A stretch of 64,000 bases of DNA from Vallitalea pronyensis (GTDB lineage Bacteria; Bacillota; Clostridia; Lachnospirales; Vallitaleaceae): positions 329,001 to 393,000 of the forward strand of contig NZ_CP058649.1 of the NCBI RefSeq assembly GCF_018141445.1. The letters are read 5' to 3'. Below the pieces are notes generated by a model. The model did not search any database and had not been told where the DNA came from. It saw nothing but the letters and a program-made list of their open reading frames with translations. Below are positions 17,353-25,957 of the stretch, in pieces. Positions within the stretch are counted from its first letter, which is position 1, and every line of letters begins with the position of its first letter. Made by a program: the position numbers and the translations under genes.

Positions 17353-18555
17353 ATGAATTATTTCCAATCACGTTATATCAAAACGTCCCCACGAACAAAT
17401 GCTCTGTTATTATTGGGGACTTATGTATTCACCGTTACAAGTCCGTATCATATCATGCGTTATGTGAACCCAAAAGAACAGCAGAATATACAACTCATTC
17501 TATTTGTTCTGCTATGCGTGTTTGTTTATTTTATACCCAGATGGACCCATGGACTGAAACTCAGACATCGTTCTTTTGTTATATGGTGGGCTTTCATCTT
17601 TGGTTTTTTTTATTTGATTATACAGGGTTTAGCCGGCCTTTTCTTTTCATTTGGTAAAAGTCCTTTTGATCAGCATTTTCTAAGTATCCTGAAGAACTGC
17701 TTCACTTTTGGCCTGCCTCTCATATGTCGGGAACTTGTAAGAAGTTATTGCATTAACGGTAATCCCCATGGATCGAAAATTAGGACAAGTATACTCTTAA
17801 TCGGTATCTTTACCATACTGGAATTTACCCTTTCAAAATACAGTGGTATAACCACCTTTCAAGAGTTTGTGATGTTTTTAGGTCAATATTTTTTGCCCAG
17901 TTTATGTAAGCAAACGCTTTTAACCTTGTTTGCCTTCTTAGCTGGTCCAGTACCTGCTATTATTTATAGTCTGATGATTGAATTTCCACCTTACATACTA
18001 CCCATATTACCTGACCTCAATTGGTTAGTTTCGGCTTTTATCGGTATCTTAACACCTATATTTTCAATCATTGTTCTTCAAGCATTAGCCAAAAAGGAAC
18101 TTAAACAGCCTGTAAAAGCTCATGAAAATGAGAACCCGCTAACATTAACTATAACCATTATCCTCTCAATCGTTATCATCTGGTTCGCTTCTGGTGTATT
18201 TTCCATCTATCCGTCAGTCATTGCAACAGGAAGCATGGAACCAATGATTTATCCAGGAGACGTCATCTTGGTTCAAAAAATAAATGAAAAGAATATACAG
18301 TTATTAAAAGAAGGGGATGTCATACAGTTTCAAAGAGGGGATATACTCATTTCCCATCGGATCATTGAACTGGTTCATGAACATCAACAAGTGGTTTATC
18401 GAACCAAGGGAGACAATAATTCAAGTGAGGACTCTGAACTGGTAACCCCTGAAAATGTTAAGGGCATTATTAAGCATGTCATTCCAAAAATTGGATGGCC
18501 CACACTCATATTAAAGCAAAATAACGATGTGGATACGGGTGACCTAGAATTTTAA
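17353..18555 (+). CDS. SipW-type signal peptidase I with multi-spanning N-terminal membrane domain
   Basis: About 400 residues. The first 280 hold roughly six or seven hydrophobic segments; the C-terminal third is a signal peptidase I domain with Ser294 in ATGSMEPMI and His335 in ISHRI. A serine-histidine pair instead of serine-lysine is the hallmark of SipW/ER-type peptidases, matching the cargo proteins on either side. The ATG at 17353 lies 12 bases after GAGGTG; a GTG at 17338 would add five residues and cannot be excluded. The long membrane domain is unusual compared with the roughly 190-residue B. subtilis SipW and could recruit substrates or anchor the enzyme at an assembly site. It is 34 bp after the first exported protein. 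Confidence 0.88.
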   Translation: MNYFQSRYIKTSPRTNALLLLGTYVFTVTSPYHIMRYVNPKEQQNIQLILFVLLCVFVYFIPRWTHGLKLRHRSFVIWWAFIFGFFYLIIQGLAGLFFSFGKSPFDQHFLSILKNCFTFGLPLICRELVRSYCINGNPHGSKIRTSILLIGIFTILEFTLSKYSGITTFQEFVMFLGQYFLPSLCKQTLLTLFAFLAGPVPAIIYSLMIEFPPYILPILPDLNWLVSAFIGILTPIFSIIVLQALAKKELKQPVKAHENENPLTLTITIILSIVIIWFASGVFSIYPSVIATGSMEPMIYPGDVILVQKINEKNIQLLKEGDVIQFQRGDILISHRIIELVHEHQQVVYRTKGDNNSSEDSELVTPENVKGIIKHVIPKIGWPTLILKQNNDVDTGDLEF

Positions 18556-18582
18556 AATGATCAACCAACATATCTATATTTA

Positions 18583-18660
18583 CTAGAAAGAAGTTTCCTT
18601 CGTACAAATGAAAACGACCCTATCTCATTTGTTAAACTGAGCACTTTACTTGTATAAGAT
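18583..18660. repeat. Interspersed repeat, divergent copy D
   Basis: This stretch shares the order AAGTTTCCTT, ATGAAAACG, CTATCTCAT and ACTT..TATAAGAT with copies A and B, though more diverged. It lies between the convergent signal peptidase and second exported protein. Confidence 0.45.
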
Positions 18661-18661
18661 A

Positions 18662-18702
18662 AAAAGAGGGCTGATTGCATAAAGTGCTTTTGCAATCAGC
18701 CC
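18662..18702 (-). terminator. Intrinsic terminator of the second SipW-type protein gene
   Basis: A 12-bp perfect stem (GGGCTGATTGCA with TGCAATCAGCCC) and 11-base loop; on the minus strand it is followed by TCTTTTTATC. It ends 10 bp after the stop codon at 18713. Confidence 0.85.
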
Positions 18703-18712
18703 CATATTTATC

Positions 18713-19411
18713 TTAATCCTCATAACCTTTCAAGTTACTTTGAACAAATTCAAGTTGGAATTGATACTGACCATCCTTTAACTCTGTAGCGTCATTAGGA
18801 GCATGTACATCTAAGAATGCCCCAATACGTAATGTGATACTTTCACCTGTTTCAATTTCCAGTTCATTTAGTTTTGTTGCCATGGCACCATAGGATTTAT
18901 CTAATAGATCCCCCTGATTGATTAGTTTAGTAAACTTAAATCGTCTTCCAAAGAATGTGCCATCATCAATGAAGAACACCTTTGCCCTCATATTATCAAA
19001 CATACTGTCGTCGCCAGTAATTTCTGTGAATTTTGCTGCTTTAATCATAACTGGAACCGTACCATTATTGGTAATGGTAAATTCCTGATACGCTTCTAAC
19101 CCAGGGAACATATTGCCATAACTAAACGTAATGACTCTTCCATCTGTTATAACCGCTTTGGCTTGATCCTTTATGTTGTACTTTACGATATCTGCTGCAT
19201 CCACAGGGTCCCAGTCAAGTTTATCAATATGCCCATTCCAATACTGAAAATGTATATTAGGACTTCCATTTGTTTCACTAATATCAAGCTTAAGTTGTCC
19301 TGTATTTACCGTACCTGTTATTATAAAATCTTGTGTCCAAACTGCATACCCAGCACCCATTAAAGCAACTGCAACTGCCAAAGCTATAGCCATTATTCTT
19401 GTTTTTTTCAT
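18713..19411 (-). CDS. Second SipW-type exported surface protein (TasA/camelysin-like)
   Basis: A 232-residue protein with a hydrophobic leader ending in MGAGYAVWTQDFIITGTVNTG, the same junction pattern as the 196-residue protein upstream. The mature domain carries YQEFTITNNGTVPVMIKAA, alike in position and sequence to its paralogue, suggesting the same beta-sandwich fold. GGGAGGAATAGT precedes the ATG. It is transcribed towards the peptidase gene from the opposite strand, so it can be expressed separately, perhaps as major subunit versus the minor subunit at 16728. It likely needs the adjacent SipW-type peptidase for maturation. Function as a matrix or fibre protein is inferred from family. 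Confidence 0.8.
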   Translation of the reverse strand: MKKTRIMAIALAVAVALMGAGYAVWTQDFIITGTVNTGQLKLDISETNGSPNIHFQYWNGHIDKLDWDPVDAADIVKYNIKDQAKAVITDGRVITFSYGNMFPGLEAYQEFTITNNGTVPVMIKAAKFTEITGDDSMFDNMRAKVFFIDDGTFFGRRFKFTKLINQGDLLDKSYGAMATKLNELEIETGESITLRIGAFLDVHAPNDATELKDGQYQFQLEFVQSNLKGYED

Positions 19412-19673
19412 ACTATTCCTCCCACGTTTTTAGTATTACAATATTTCCCAGAATTAATTGTAGCACATGTCCTATCGAAACACATCACACCTAAGTAGAG
19501 TTTAATTACTACTATTTCATAACACATATACTACTTAAGTAGTAAATTAATGAAAAACTCGCAAATCATACCATTAAATATTTAATATGTGTTATAATCA
19601 ACAACAACTATATCATGATGCATGGACACCTATTTAATTCTACATACAATCCAGAGGGAGGCTGATAAATGCT

Positions 19674-20783
19674 ATGAAGATACACTTAGCCAAAGACATC
19701 AAGTTCATGTTAACTGTTATCTCGTCTATTGGTATAGGGTTAGCAGTGTTCTATCTGATATATACCATTCAGACACCCCATAGCCATACCCAAGAAACGC
19801 TTCTTTACAATTCAAACAGTCAGTCATGGTTTGATTATAAAGTACAGCTGATGCCGAACCCTATATATAGCCTTAGAACAATGGAACGGGATAAAACCTA
19901 TATATCAATCTTCACAGATACCATTGATATCTCATATACCTATCAATTCAATGGTAGTGAGCCTTCTCACATCAATGGAAGTTATGTCATTCGACTTGTT
20001 ATGGAAGGCTATAGCGGACATGATAAAGATTTTGTATCCTTATGGACAAAAGCTTACCCACCTGTTATAACCCATGATTTTACTGAAGATGATAGCGGGT
20101 ATAGCATTCAAGAACATTTCCAAATACCTCTTAATCACTACCTTTCTTTCATTAACCAATTAGATGACGCTTTTCCACTTGCATCTAATAGACGATTAAA
20201 GGTGAGTTGTGATTTAATGATGACCGCTGAAACCCAACATGGAACCATTGAAAACACCCATACAAATACATTGATTATACCATTAACACCTAATTTTTAC
20301 GCCATATCCGGCAACCTAATCGATGAAAAAGCTAGTCCCATAACCAGCATGGAAGAAATAGTTATACCAGTATCCACAGGTAAAATCATCTTCTTATGTT
20401 TACTTATTTGTCTTTTCATCCTTGGACTGATTTCCAGCATCTTTTTCATTGTACCTATAGCAGTTAATGAAAAAGAAAAAATCATTCAGGCAATCTTCAA
20501 AAAGTATGGCAGTCGTCTGATTGCTTTACACATGCAAATGGAATCAATCATGGTGGATAAGCCTATTGTGTATGTGTGTACTTTTGAAGGATTGGTACGT
20601 ATGAGTGATGAACTTGTACAGCCTATTATGTATAAAGAGCAACCATCCAAAGTGGACATTGACCGTTTCTATGTCAACCATGATGATACGCTGTATTGTT
20701 ATGCATTCGACCTTGATCCTCTCCTATCACAGGAACAACAGCACCTGCTGACAATGGTACATGATAATCGTGTTAACGGTTAG
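19674..20783 (+). CDS. DUF5305-like membrane protein
   Basis: A 369-residue membrane protein: one transmembrane segment near residues 10-30, an extracytoplasmic beta-rich domain of about 200 residues (YSLRTMERDKTYISIFTDTIDISYTYQF), a second strong segment near residues 236-262 (IIFLCLLICLFILGLIS), then a cytoplasmic tail of about 105 residues. This architecture and the N-terminal domain resemble DUF5305 proteins, which I recall next to SipW-type peptidases; I cannot run a search to confirm. GAGGGAGG lies upstream though spacing is long. Placement between the exported proteins and the sortase suggests an accessory or sensor role in surface assembly. No catalytic motif is seen. Confidence 0.65.
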   Translation: MKIHLAKDIKFMLTVISSIGIGLAVFYLIYTIQTPHSHTQETLLYNSNSQSWFDYKVQLMPNPIYSLRTMERDKTYISIFTDTIDISYTYQFNGSEPSHINGSYVIRLVMEGYSGHDKDFVSLWTKAYPPVITHDFTEDDSGYSIQEHFQIPLNHYLSFINQLDDAFPLASNRRLKVSCDLMMTAETQHGTIENTHTNTLIIPLTPNFYAISGNLIDEKASPITSMEEIVIPVSTGKIIFLCLLICLFILGLISSIFFIVPIAVNEKEKIIQAIFKKYGSRLIALHMQMESIMVDKPIVYVCTFEGLVRMSDELVQPIMYKEQPSKVDIDRFYVNHDDTLYCYAFDLDPLLSQEQQHLLTMVHDNRVNG

Positions 20784-20819
20784 TACATATGACTAATCAA
20801 TGCTTATGGACCTGTTTAG

Positions 20820-20945
20820 AGAACGAAGTAACGATGACGTATCTTGTAAAGCAAGTTGTTTCGTTAAGAAAGTATCCTTGACGCTTCTGAAAACGCTTCT
20901 ATTTCATATGCTATATTCAAAGAACTTTCTTATAAGACAAAAAAA
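20820..20945. repeat. Interspersed repeat, copy A
   Basis: About 125 bp, aligning along its whole length with 49642-49765. Shared blocks include AAGCAAGTTGTT, AAACGCTTCTATTTCATATG and CTTTC.TATAAGA. It contains nested inverted repeats (AAGAAAGT with ACTTTCTTAT; ATGAAAACG region with TTTCAT). No coding frame is conserved between copies. Confidence 0.8.
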
Positions 20946-20978
20946 GGAACTGCTCCCTTTCAGCTAGAAGCAGCTCTC
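20941..20978 (-). terminator. Probable terminator of the sorted surface protein gene
   Basis: On the minus strand GAGCTGCTTC pairs imperfectly with GGGAGCAGTTC, followed by a run of seven T. It lies just after the stop at 20981. Confidence 0.6.
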
Positions 20979-20980
20979 TG

Positions 20981-21835
20981 TTATTCAACCTTATATTTAG
21001 TTTTATTGAAAAACGTAAGAAATAATCCTAGACTGAGTAATACGATGCTCACGCCTATCAGCACATCACCATCAAGTAAAATACCCATCTTAGGGATGCT
21101 GTCATCAATGACAATGATTTCAGATGGCTCATGGGCTGGATCGGGTTGTGGTATAACAGAAGGTTCTGCTAATGGTATGGGTTCTTCCGGTATTTCTATA
21201 GGGGGTTCTATGGGTTCAGTAGTAGGTTCTGGCTGGCTTATTCCATGGTGTATGGATTGGTCAGGTTGTGATTCCGGTTGCGGGTCTGGTAGTGGATTAT
21301 AGGGTGTATGTTCAAAATAAAAATGTATATCAAATGTTACCTTCATATGTTGTGTCAGGTTATTGGATTCTGGTAACAAAGCTAAACGGACATGAAACGC
21401 ATCACCCGTATAGGCTTCAAAAAAAGTTTTAACTGGCGGTATGTACAAGCTCCCATTAAATAGATCTTGACATAACCCTTCAAAAATAACCTGATGGTCA
21501 TGGGTTAGTTTGAAGGCTGCTGTCTTTACAAACTCCTTATATGCTTCATCTCCAGGCTCCAGTATGGTTTGGTTTTTTATGACCACGAGATGATCTAATT
21601 GAATGTGCTTTAGTTCAATCTGAAAGCTTTGTTGATTGTTGATAATAAAAGATTTTGAAAGAGCTGTTCCAGGTATGAGTTCTTTGTCAGGTCCAAAATG
21701 TAATGTACAATGGCTGTTGCTGTCTGAGATATTAAATGTGGACGTAACATCAGAAGAAGCAACGGTCAGGCTAGGAATAATGCATGCTAGTCCTAACATA
21801 AATACAAGAAATTGTATAGCGCCTCTTTTTGTCAT
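20981..21835 (-). CDS. Cell-wall anchored surface protein with IPKMG sorting signal
   Basis: A 284-residue exported protein. It has a cleavable signal peptide (about residues 1-27, LTVASS region), a beta-rich domain to about residue 180, a spacer of about 65 residues dominated by Pro and Glu, then Ile247-Pro-Lys-Met-Gly251, a hydrophobic segment and the basic tail NKTKYKVE. This tripartite end is that of sortase substrates, but Met replaces the usual Thr of LPxTG. A sortase is encoded 90 bp away on the opposite strand, which strongly suggests a cognate pair. GAGGTGAGG precedes the ATG. The exposed domain may resemble the SipW-type proteins nearby, but the similarity is too weak to assert. Confidence 0.78.
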   Translation of the reverse strand: MTKRGAIQFLVFMLGLACIIPSLTVASSDVTSTFNISDSNSHCTLHFGPDKELIPGTALSKSFIINNQQSFQIELKHIQLDHLVVIKNQTILEPGDEAYKEFVKTAAFKLTHDHQVIFEGLCQDLFNGSLYIPPVKTFFEAYTGDAFHVRLALLPESNNLTQHMKVTFDIHFYFEHTPYNPLPDPQPESQPDQSIHHGISQPEPTTEPIEPPIEIPEEPIPLAEPSVIPQPDPAHEPSEIIVIDDSIPKMGILLDGDVLIGVSIVLLSLGLFLTFFNKTKYKVE

Positions 21836-21925
21836 AACGTATCCTCACCTCTTTCAACATTGCATAGGTACTATTAATAACCATATTTTATCATTTTAAG
21901 AATTATTTGTAAATAGGAGAATATC

Positions 21926-22621
21926 ATGAAAAAAACTATCGGTGCTTTTGTCATATTTACAGGTTTATGCCTTTTATTTTTTGTATTCTACGGCCAATGG
22001 AGCAGTGATTCCGTACAAAAGCAGATGAAACGTGCCATCCTAGCTCGTAATAATGAAGAACTGCCATCTGTTAATCTATCAACTATGCATGATGCGTTTA
22101 ATGTAACCCATCCGTCTGAATTGATTCATGAACCCTCTGACGTGTTGGAAGTCTTTGTTGAAACAAATGAGGAAGAAAACGGCAAAGAAAAGCAATCTAA
22201 AAGAAACGAAGAAAAACAACAGGTCATAAACAATGCACTAGCCATCTTATCCATTCCTTCTATTGGGCTAGAAGTAGCTGTATCCGAAGGTTTATCCCAT
22301 GAAAACCTTAAATACTCTGTAGCCCATTATGCTAACTCTGCCACTTTTGGTGAAATAGGCAATGCGTGTATAGTCGGTCATCGAAGCCATACCTATAATC
22401 GTTTTTTTAATCGACTAGATGAAGTAGAAATAGGCAATATCGTGACGTTAAACACCGGTATAAATCAATTCTCCTATAAAGTCCAAAATGTATTGATTGT
22501 TGAACCAAAAGATATATGGGTTCTAGAGCAACACCATAACTTTGCTGAACTGACTTTAATTACTTGTACGCCTGTTAGAACACCTACTCATCGATTAATC
22601 ATAAAAGCTACACTCGTATAG
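21926..22621 (+). CDS. Sortase, class D-like
   Basis: A 231-residue membrane-anchored transpeptidase with one N-terminal transmembrane segment (about residues 5-25) and a charged linker rich in Glu and Lys to about residue 105. The sortase beta-barrel carries His152 (VGHRSHT), Cys214 (LITCTP) and Arg223 (THRLII), the complete catalytic triad. The TLITC context and single-pass N-terminal anchor suit class D or E rather than class B. TAGGAGAA lies upstream of the ATG. It is divergent from the IPKMG-bearing protein and is its likely enzyme. Housekeeping sortases usually face many substrates, so a dedicated partner in the same locus is the simplest reading. Confidence 0.88.
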   Translation: MKKTIGAFVIFTGLCLLFFVFYGQWSSDSVQKQMKRAILARNNEELPSVNLSTMHDAFNVTHPSELIHEPSDVLEVFVETNEEENGKEKQSKRNEEKQQVINNALAILSIPSIGLEVAVSEGLSHENLKYSVAHYANSATFGEIGNACIVGHRSHTYNRFFNRLDEVEIGNIVTLNTGINQFSYKVQNVLIVEPKDIWVLEQHHNFAELTLITCTPVRTPTHRLIIKATLV

Positions 22622-22689
22622 TACTCCATACCAAGCATAACAGCCTATATGATTCTGTTTTTTTACAACATGTGCTTCCTTTTATACCC

Positions 22690-24147
22690 TTAGGGTTTAT
22701 GCATATATTTCTCACGCAGCTTCGTGGCGCCTTCTTCTCGCCCTGTTTTGTCTAAACGCTCTACGTAACCTTCAATGGCATCCCAAGTATGGTAAGGACC
22801 ATGTTCTTGCATGACTTTCCATAGTGGATCAACTAACGAAGGTGATTTTTCCATTTGCTCATCGTGCCAATCCAGTATAAGCTTGGCACCTTTTTCACAT
22901 AAGGCTGGATATTGGTCTCTCACATTTTTTTGTTCATGAGGATCTTCTTTTATATTAAATAGCATTTCTTTATCAAATAGATGAAAGCCATCATGATAAG
23001 TTCGCATATACAGATAATCACCAAACCTAGCACTTCTCTGACATACATGAGCCATTTGTGACAGAATAAGATAGTCTCTTGACTGGTCTTCTCCTTTGTT
23101 AATGGTATTAGCATAACTTTGCCCATCCCAATAAGGGGATTTGTCTACATTCAATAAATCGCACAGTGTAGGCAATAAGTCAAAATTATAATGGAAACCT
23201 TCATCCACATGGCCTTGTAATCCTCCAGGCCATTTCATAATAAAAGGAATATGGCAAGTGATATCATCCGCTGTACCATGCTCTGCGTAAATACCTAATT
23301 CACCCATATTCTCTCCATGGTCTGATGTAACAATGATTGCTGTATCATCATAGATACCTTTTTCCCGAAGCGCATCTACGATTTGCCCAATGAGATAATC
23401 CGCATAGAGAATACCTGTATCGTAGCCATCAAATACAGCTTTTAATTCTTTCATATTTTTGGCACTACCTTTATGACGTGGATAGTGAGGGTTTTCCTCA
23501 TCTGTATACATGTTTATTTCATTAATACTGTGTGGTCCTACATGTTGAAGATGCTCACGAATAACATCATCTGTAATCCATGTATTAAAGGGTTCATCTG
23601 CAAATGGGTCGCCAAAACTCTCTGGTACGCGATAAGGTGTATGCGGGTCCCATAGATGAACATGCAGGTACCAATCATCTTGATGACCATTTCGTTCAAG
23701 CCAGTCTAATGCCATTGGCAGGACTTCTTCACCCGATTCCATACCCCCACCGCCTACATTATATGTTTCTTTTAAACCTGCATTAAACCACCACGCAGAA
23801 TGTCTTTCAGGAAAAGTACTTATAGATGCCGTATGAAAACCCCTTTTTCGGAATATCTGATGCAGATTATGTTCATCAATGGGATTACGGAAACCCCGTT
23901 CTACACCCATACTATTTCTGTCTGCATGGGTTCCCCCATGGCCAACTGCACCATGACGAATACCAAACATACCACTAATCAAACTGGCTCTAGATGGTAA
24001 ACATGGCGCATCTGGGCAATAATAGTTATTGAATCTTACGCCTTCTTCACTAATACGGTCAATATGAGGTGTTGTCTTTCGATTGTAACCATAACAACTC
24101 ATGTGGTCGGGTCTTAATGTATCAATGTCAATAAATAGCACACGCAT
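22690..24147 (-). CDS. Type I sulfatase, Cys-type
   Basis: A 485-residue sulfatase with formylglycine precursor Cys49 in CLPSR. Metal-binding segments are DIDTLRPDH at the N-terminus and VTSDHGENMGELG near residue 275. The tail has the ADYLIGQIVDALREKG and FNIKEDPHEQKN segments typical of arylsulfatase A-like enzymes. AAAGGAGGCGTG precedes the ATG. No signal peptide is seen. It follows the third sulfatase (24210-25598) by 62 bp on the same strand, so the two are likely cotranscribed. The two differ clearly in sequence, so they probably remove sulfate from different positions or sugars. Confidence 0.9.
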   Translation of the reverse strand: MRVLFIDIDTLRPDHMSCYGYNRKTTPHIDRISEEGVRFNNYYCPDAPCLPSRASLISGMFGIRHGAVGHGGTHADRNSMGVERGFRNPIDEHNLHQIFRKRGFHTASISTFPERHSAWWFNAGLKETYNVGGGGMESGEEVLPMALDWLERNGHQDDWYLHVHLWDPHTPYRVPESFGDPFADEPFNTWITDDVIREHLQHVGPHSINEINMYTDEENPHYPRHKGSAKNMKELKAVFDGYDTGILYADYLIGQIVDALREKGIYDDTAIIVTSDHGENMGELGIYAEHGTADDITCHIPFIMKWPGGLQGHVDEGFHYNFDLLPTLCDLLNVDKSPYWDGQSYANTINKGEDQSRDYLILSQMAHVCQRSARFGDYLYMRTYHDGFHLFDKEMLFNIKEDPHEQKNVRDQYPALCEKGAKLILDWHDEQMEKSPSLVDPLWKVMQEHGPYHTWDAIEGYVERLDKTGREEGATKLREKYMHKP

Positions 24148-24209
24148 ATATCACGCCTCCTTTATTAATAGTGTACCATCTGGTTATTGACATTGCTACA
24201 TTTAATCCT

Positions 24210-25598
24210 TTATTGGTTATAAGAATCCCAAAATACTTTACCAGTAGAATGAGAAGCATCATCCCACGTATCCCGATAGGTTAAAAGTCTAGCCGTTAAT
24301 CTATTCTTTATCTCTTTGTATGCTGGTTCATCAGCTAGGTTGTTTAATTCCATGGGGTCATGAACCAAGTCAAAAAGCTGGGTAGCCGATAATGTCTCAT
24401 GACGGTATTCCACTAATTTATACTGCCTATCTTTCACACCTCGGCATAATGACCCGTAGACAAGGTAGAGGTCTTCTCGAATGGTTTCATCATGTTTAAG
24501 CGCTGGCAATAGGCTACTGCCTTCAACGGTTTCTGGTATGGGTATGCTTGTTAAATCACATAAGGTTGGAAAAATATCCATCAGGTATGTATAGGTTTCT
24601 TGTTGTCTTCCTCTTGGTATCCTTGGTCCAGAGAAAATCATAGGTACACGAACGCTATGTTCATAACAACTCTGTTTGCCCATCAAACCGTGTTGGCCTA
24701 CAGCCAAACCATTATCCCCTGCAAATACAATAATGGTATTGTCATACATACCTTTCGCCTTAAGGGTGTTGATCACCTTACCTAATTCATGATCCAGATG
24801 GGTAATCATACCATAATATTCAGCAATATGGCGCTTAATCTCATGGGCGGTTCTTGGGTAAGGGGCTAACACCTCATCTCTGATGGTTCTGATACCATAA
24901 TCAAAATGCTCTTCCTGAAAATTCTCAGGAAGCTCAATGGATTCTGGGTCATACATGTGTAAAAATTCATCCGGCATACTTCGTGGGTCATGGGGAGCCG
25001 TAAAAGAAATGTACATGAAAAAAGGCTCATCACGGTCATACCCATCTAACCAATTCCTTGCGCATTCACAGAACAACTCACTGGAATGTTTCCCTGCTCT
25101 TATATGATCACAATGTTGATAGGAAATATCATTCGTGTAGAAAGGGTCTTTAATCCATTTTGACGGTGGGTATGTGCCTGTTGGATCAAAATCATAGGCT
25201 GGTACATTCCAATGATCCGACATACCACCGAAGAATATCTCGCCTCCATCCGTAAAACTCCTTGCAAAAGCTTCTTTTCCATTATGCCATTTTCCTGTAC
25301 CAAAAGTACGATAACCATGTTGTCTAAATGTCTCACCCATGAGCCTATGTTCAGACGGCACAGATGATCCATGATCATGGATGTGAAATAAAGTCCTTCC
25401 TGTGTGTAACATACATCGACTTGGCATACATACAGCACCATGGGTGCCTCCTGGTATATGTGCATGTGTAAAAGCAGTACCCTGTTTAACCAAGGCGTCC
25501 ATATGAGGTGTTTTGATCTGTTGGTTACCTAACGCCCCAATGGTATCAAAGCGTTGGTCATCTGTGAAGAAAAATAGAACATTGGGTTTACTTGTCAT
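24210..25598 (-). CDS. Type I sulfatase, Cys-type
   Basis: A sulfatase of 462 residues from the ATG at 25598, chosen because AAGGAG lies seven bases upstream; a GTG at 25607 would sit directly on that site. Cys57 in CMPSR is the formylglycine precursor. FFTDDQRFDTIG and FAGDNGLAVGQHGLMGK provide metal ligands, the Asp-Asn variant of the second motif that differs from the Asp-His of the other two sulfatases here. The C-terminal QLFDLVHDPMELNNLAD is typical. It is the first gene of a two-sulfatase unit. Cytoplasmic location is likely as no leader is seen. Substrate is unknown, but the island at 1-13.8 kb suggests a sulfated polysaccharide. Confidence 0.9.
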   Translation of the reverse strand: MTSKPNVLFFFTDDQRFDTIGALGNQQIKTPHMDALVKQGTAFTHAHIPGGTHGAVCMPSRCMLHTGRTLFHIHDHGSSVPSEHRLMGETFRQHGYRTFGTGKWHNGKEAFARSFTDGGEIFFGGMSDHWNVPAYDFDPTGTYPPSKWIKDPFYTNDISYQHCDHIRAGKHSSELFCECARNWLDGYDRDEPFFMYISFTAPHDPRSMPDEFLHMYDPESIELPENFQEEHFDYGIRTIRDEVLAPYPRTAHEIKRHIAEYYGMITHLDHELGKVINTLKAKGMYDNTIIVFAGDNGLAVGQHGLMGKQSCYEHSVRVPMIFSGPRIPRGRQQETYTYLMDIFPTLCDLTSIPIPETVEGSSLLPALKHDETIREDLYLVYGSLCRGVKDRQYKLVEYRHETLSATQLFDLVHDPMELNNLADEPAYKEIKNRLTARLLTYRDTWDDASHSTGKVFWDSYNQ

Positions 25599-25798
25599 TT
25601 TTTCCACTCCTTTATTATTCTATTGCAATCACTGTTTTTTCCCATCACTTGCATTAGTTCTATTATAAAATATAATCTTTTTGTCATCAATGTCATAAAG
25701 GCATAGCCTCTATGTCAAAAAGAGACAATGATGACCATGGAATACTCCATCACTAATGGTCTTTTTTGCATGCTACCAAAATTTTATCCATGAACTTA

Positions 25799-25827
25799 TT
25801 GACATTTAAAAATAAATAGCATATACT
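25799..25827 (+). promoter_or_regulatory. Sigma-A promoter of the first flavoprotein gene
   Basis: TTGACA at 25799-25804, a 17-bp spacer and TATACT at 25822-25827. Transcription would start near 25834, directly at the iterons. Confidence 0.85.
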
Positions 25828-25835
25828 GTATCAAA

Positions 25836-25910
25836 ACGATATATATCTATTCGATATATAAATATTCGATATATTAACTTTCGATATATATCAGTTAGAT
25901 ATAAATTACC
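25836..25910 (+). repeat. Five 15-bp iterons overlapping the transcription start
   Basis: Five consecutive units start at 25836, 25851, 25866, 25881 and 25896, exactly 15 bp apart. Units two to four begin TCGATATAT; unit one begins ACGATATAT and unit five TAGATATAA. The array begins eight bases after the -10 element, so a bound protein would block transcription. The PadR regulator encoded at 28976-29500 is the likely ligand. Confidence 0.85.
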
Positions 25911-25957
25911 CTATTTTGTAACCCAATTAGATGATAATAAACTCAAGGAGTGATTAG

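Noticed and set aside
21006-21302. Gly/Ser-rich open frame on the plus strand opposite the sorted surface protein
   Set aside because: Its repetitive composition is the mirror of the Pro/Glu spacer on the minus strand; no start signal.
25836-25910. CRISPR-like array
   Set aside because: Units are 15 bp with no spacers, lie in a promoter, and no cas genes are present.
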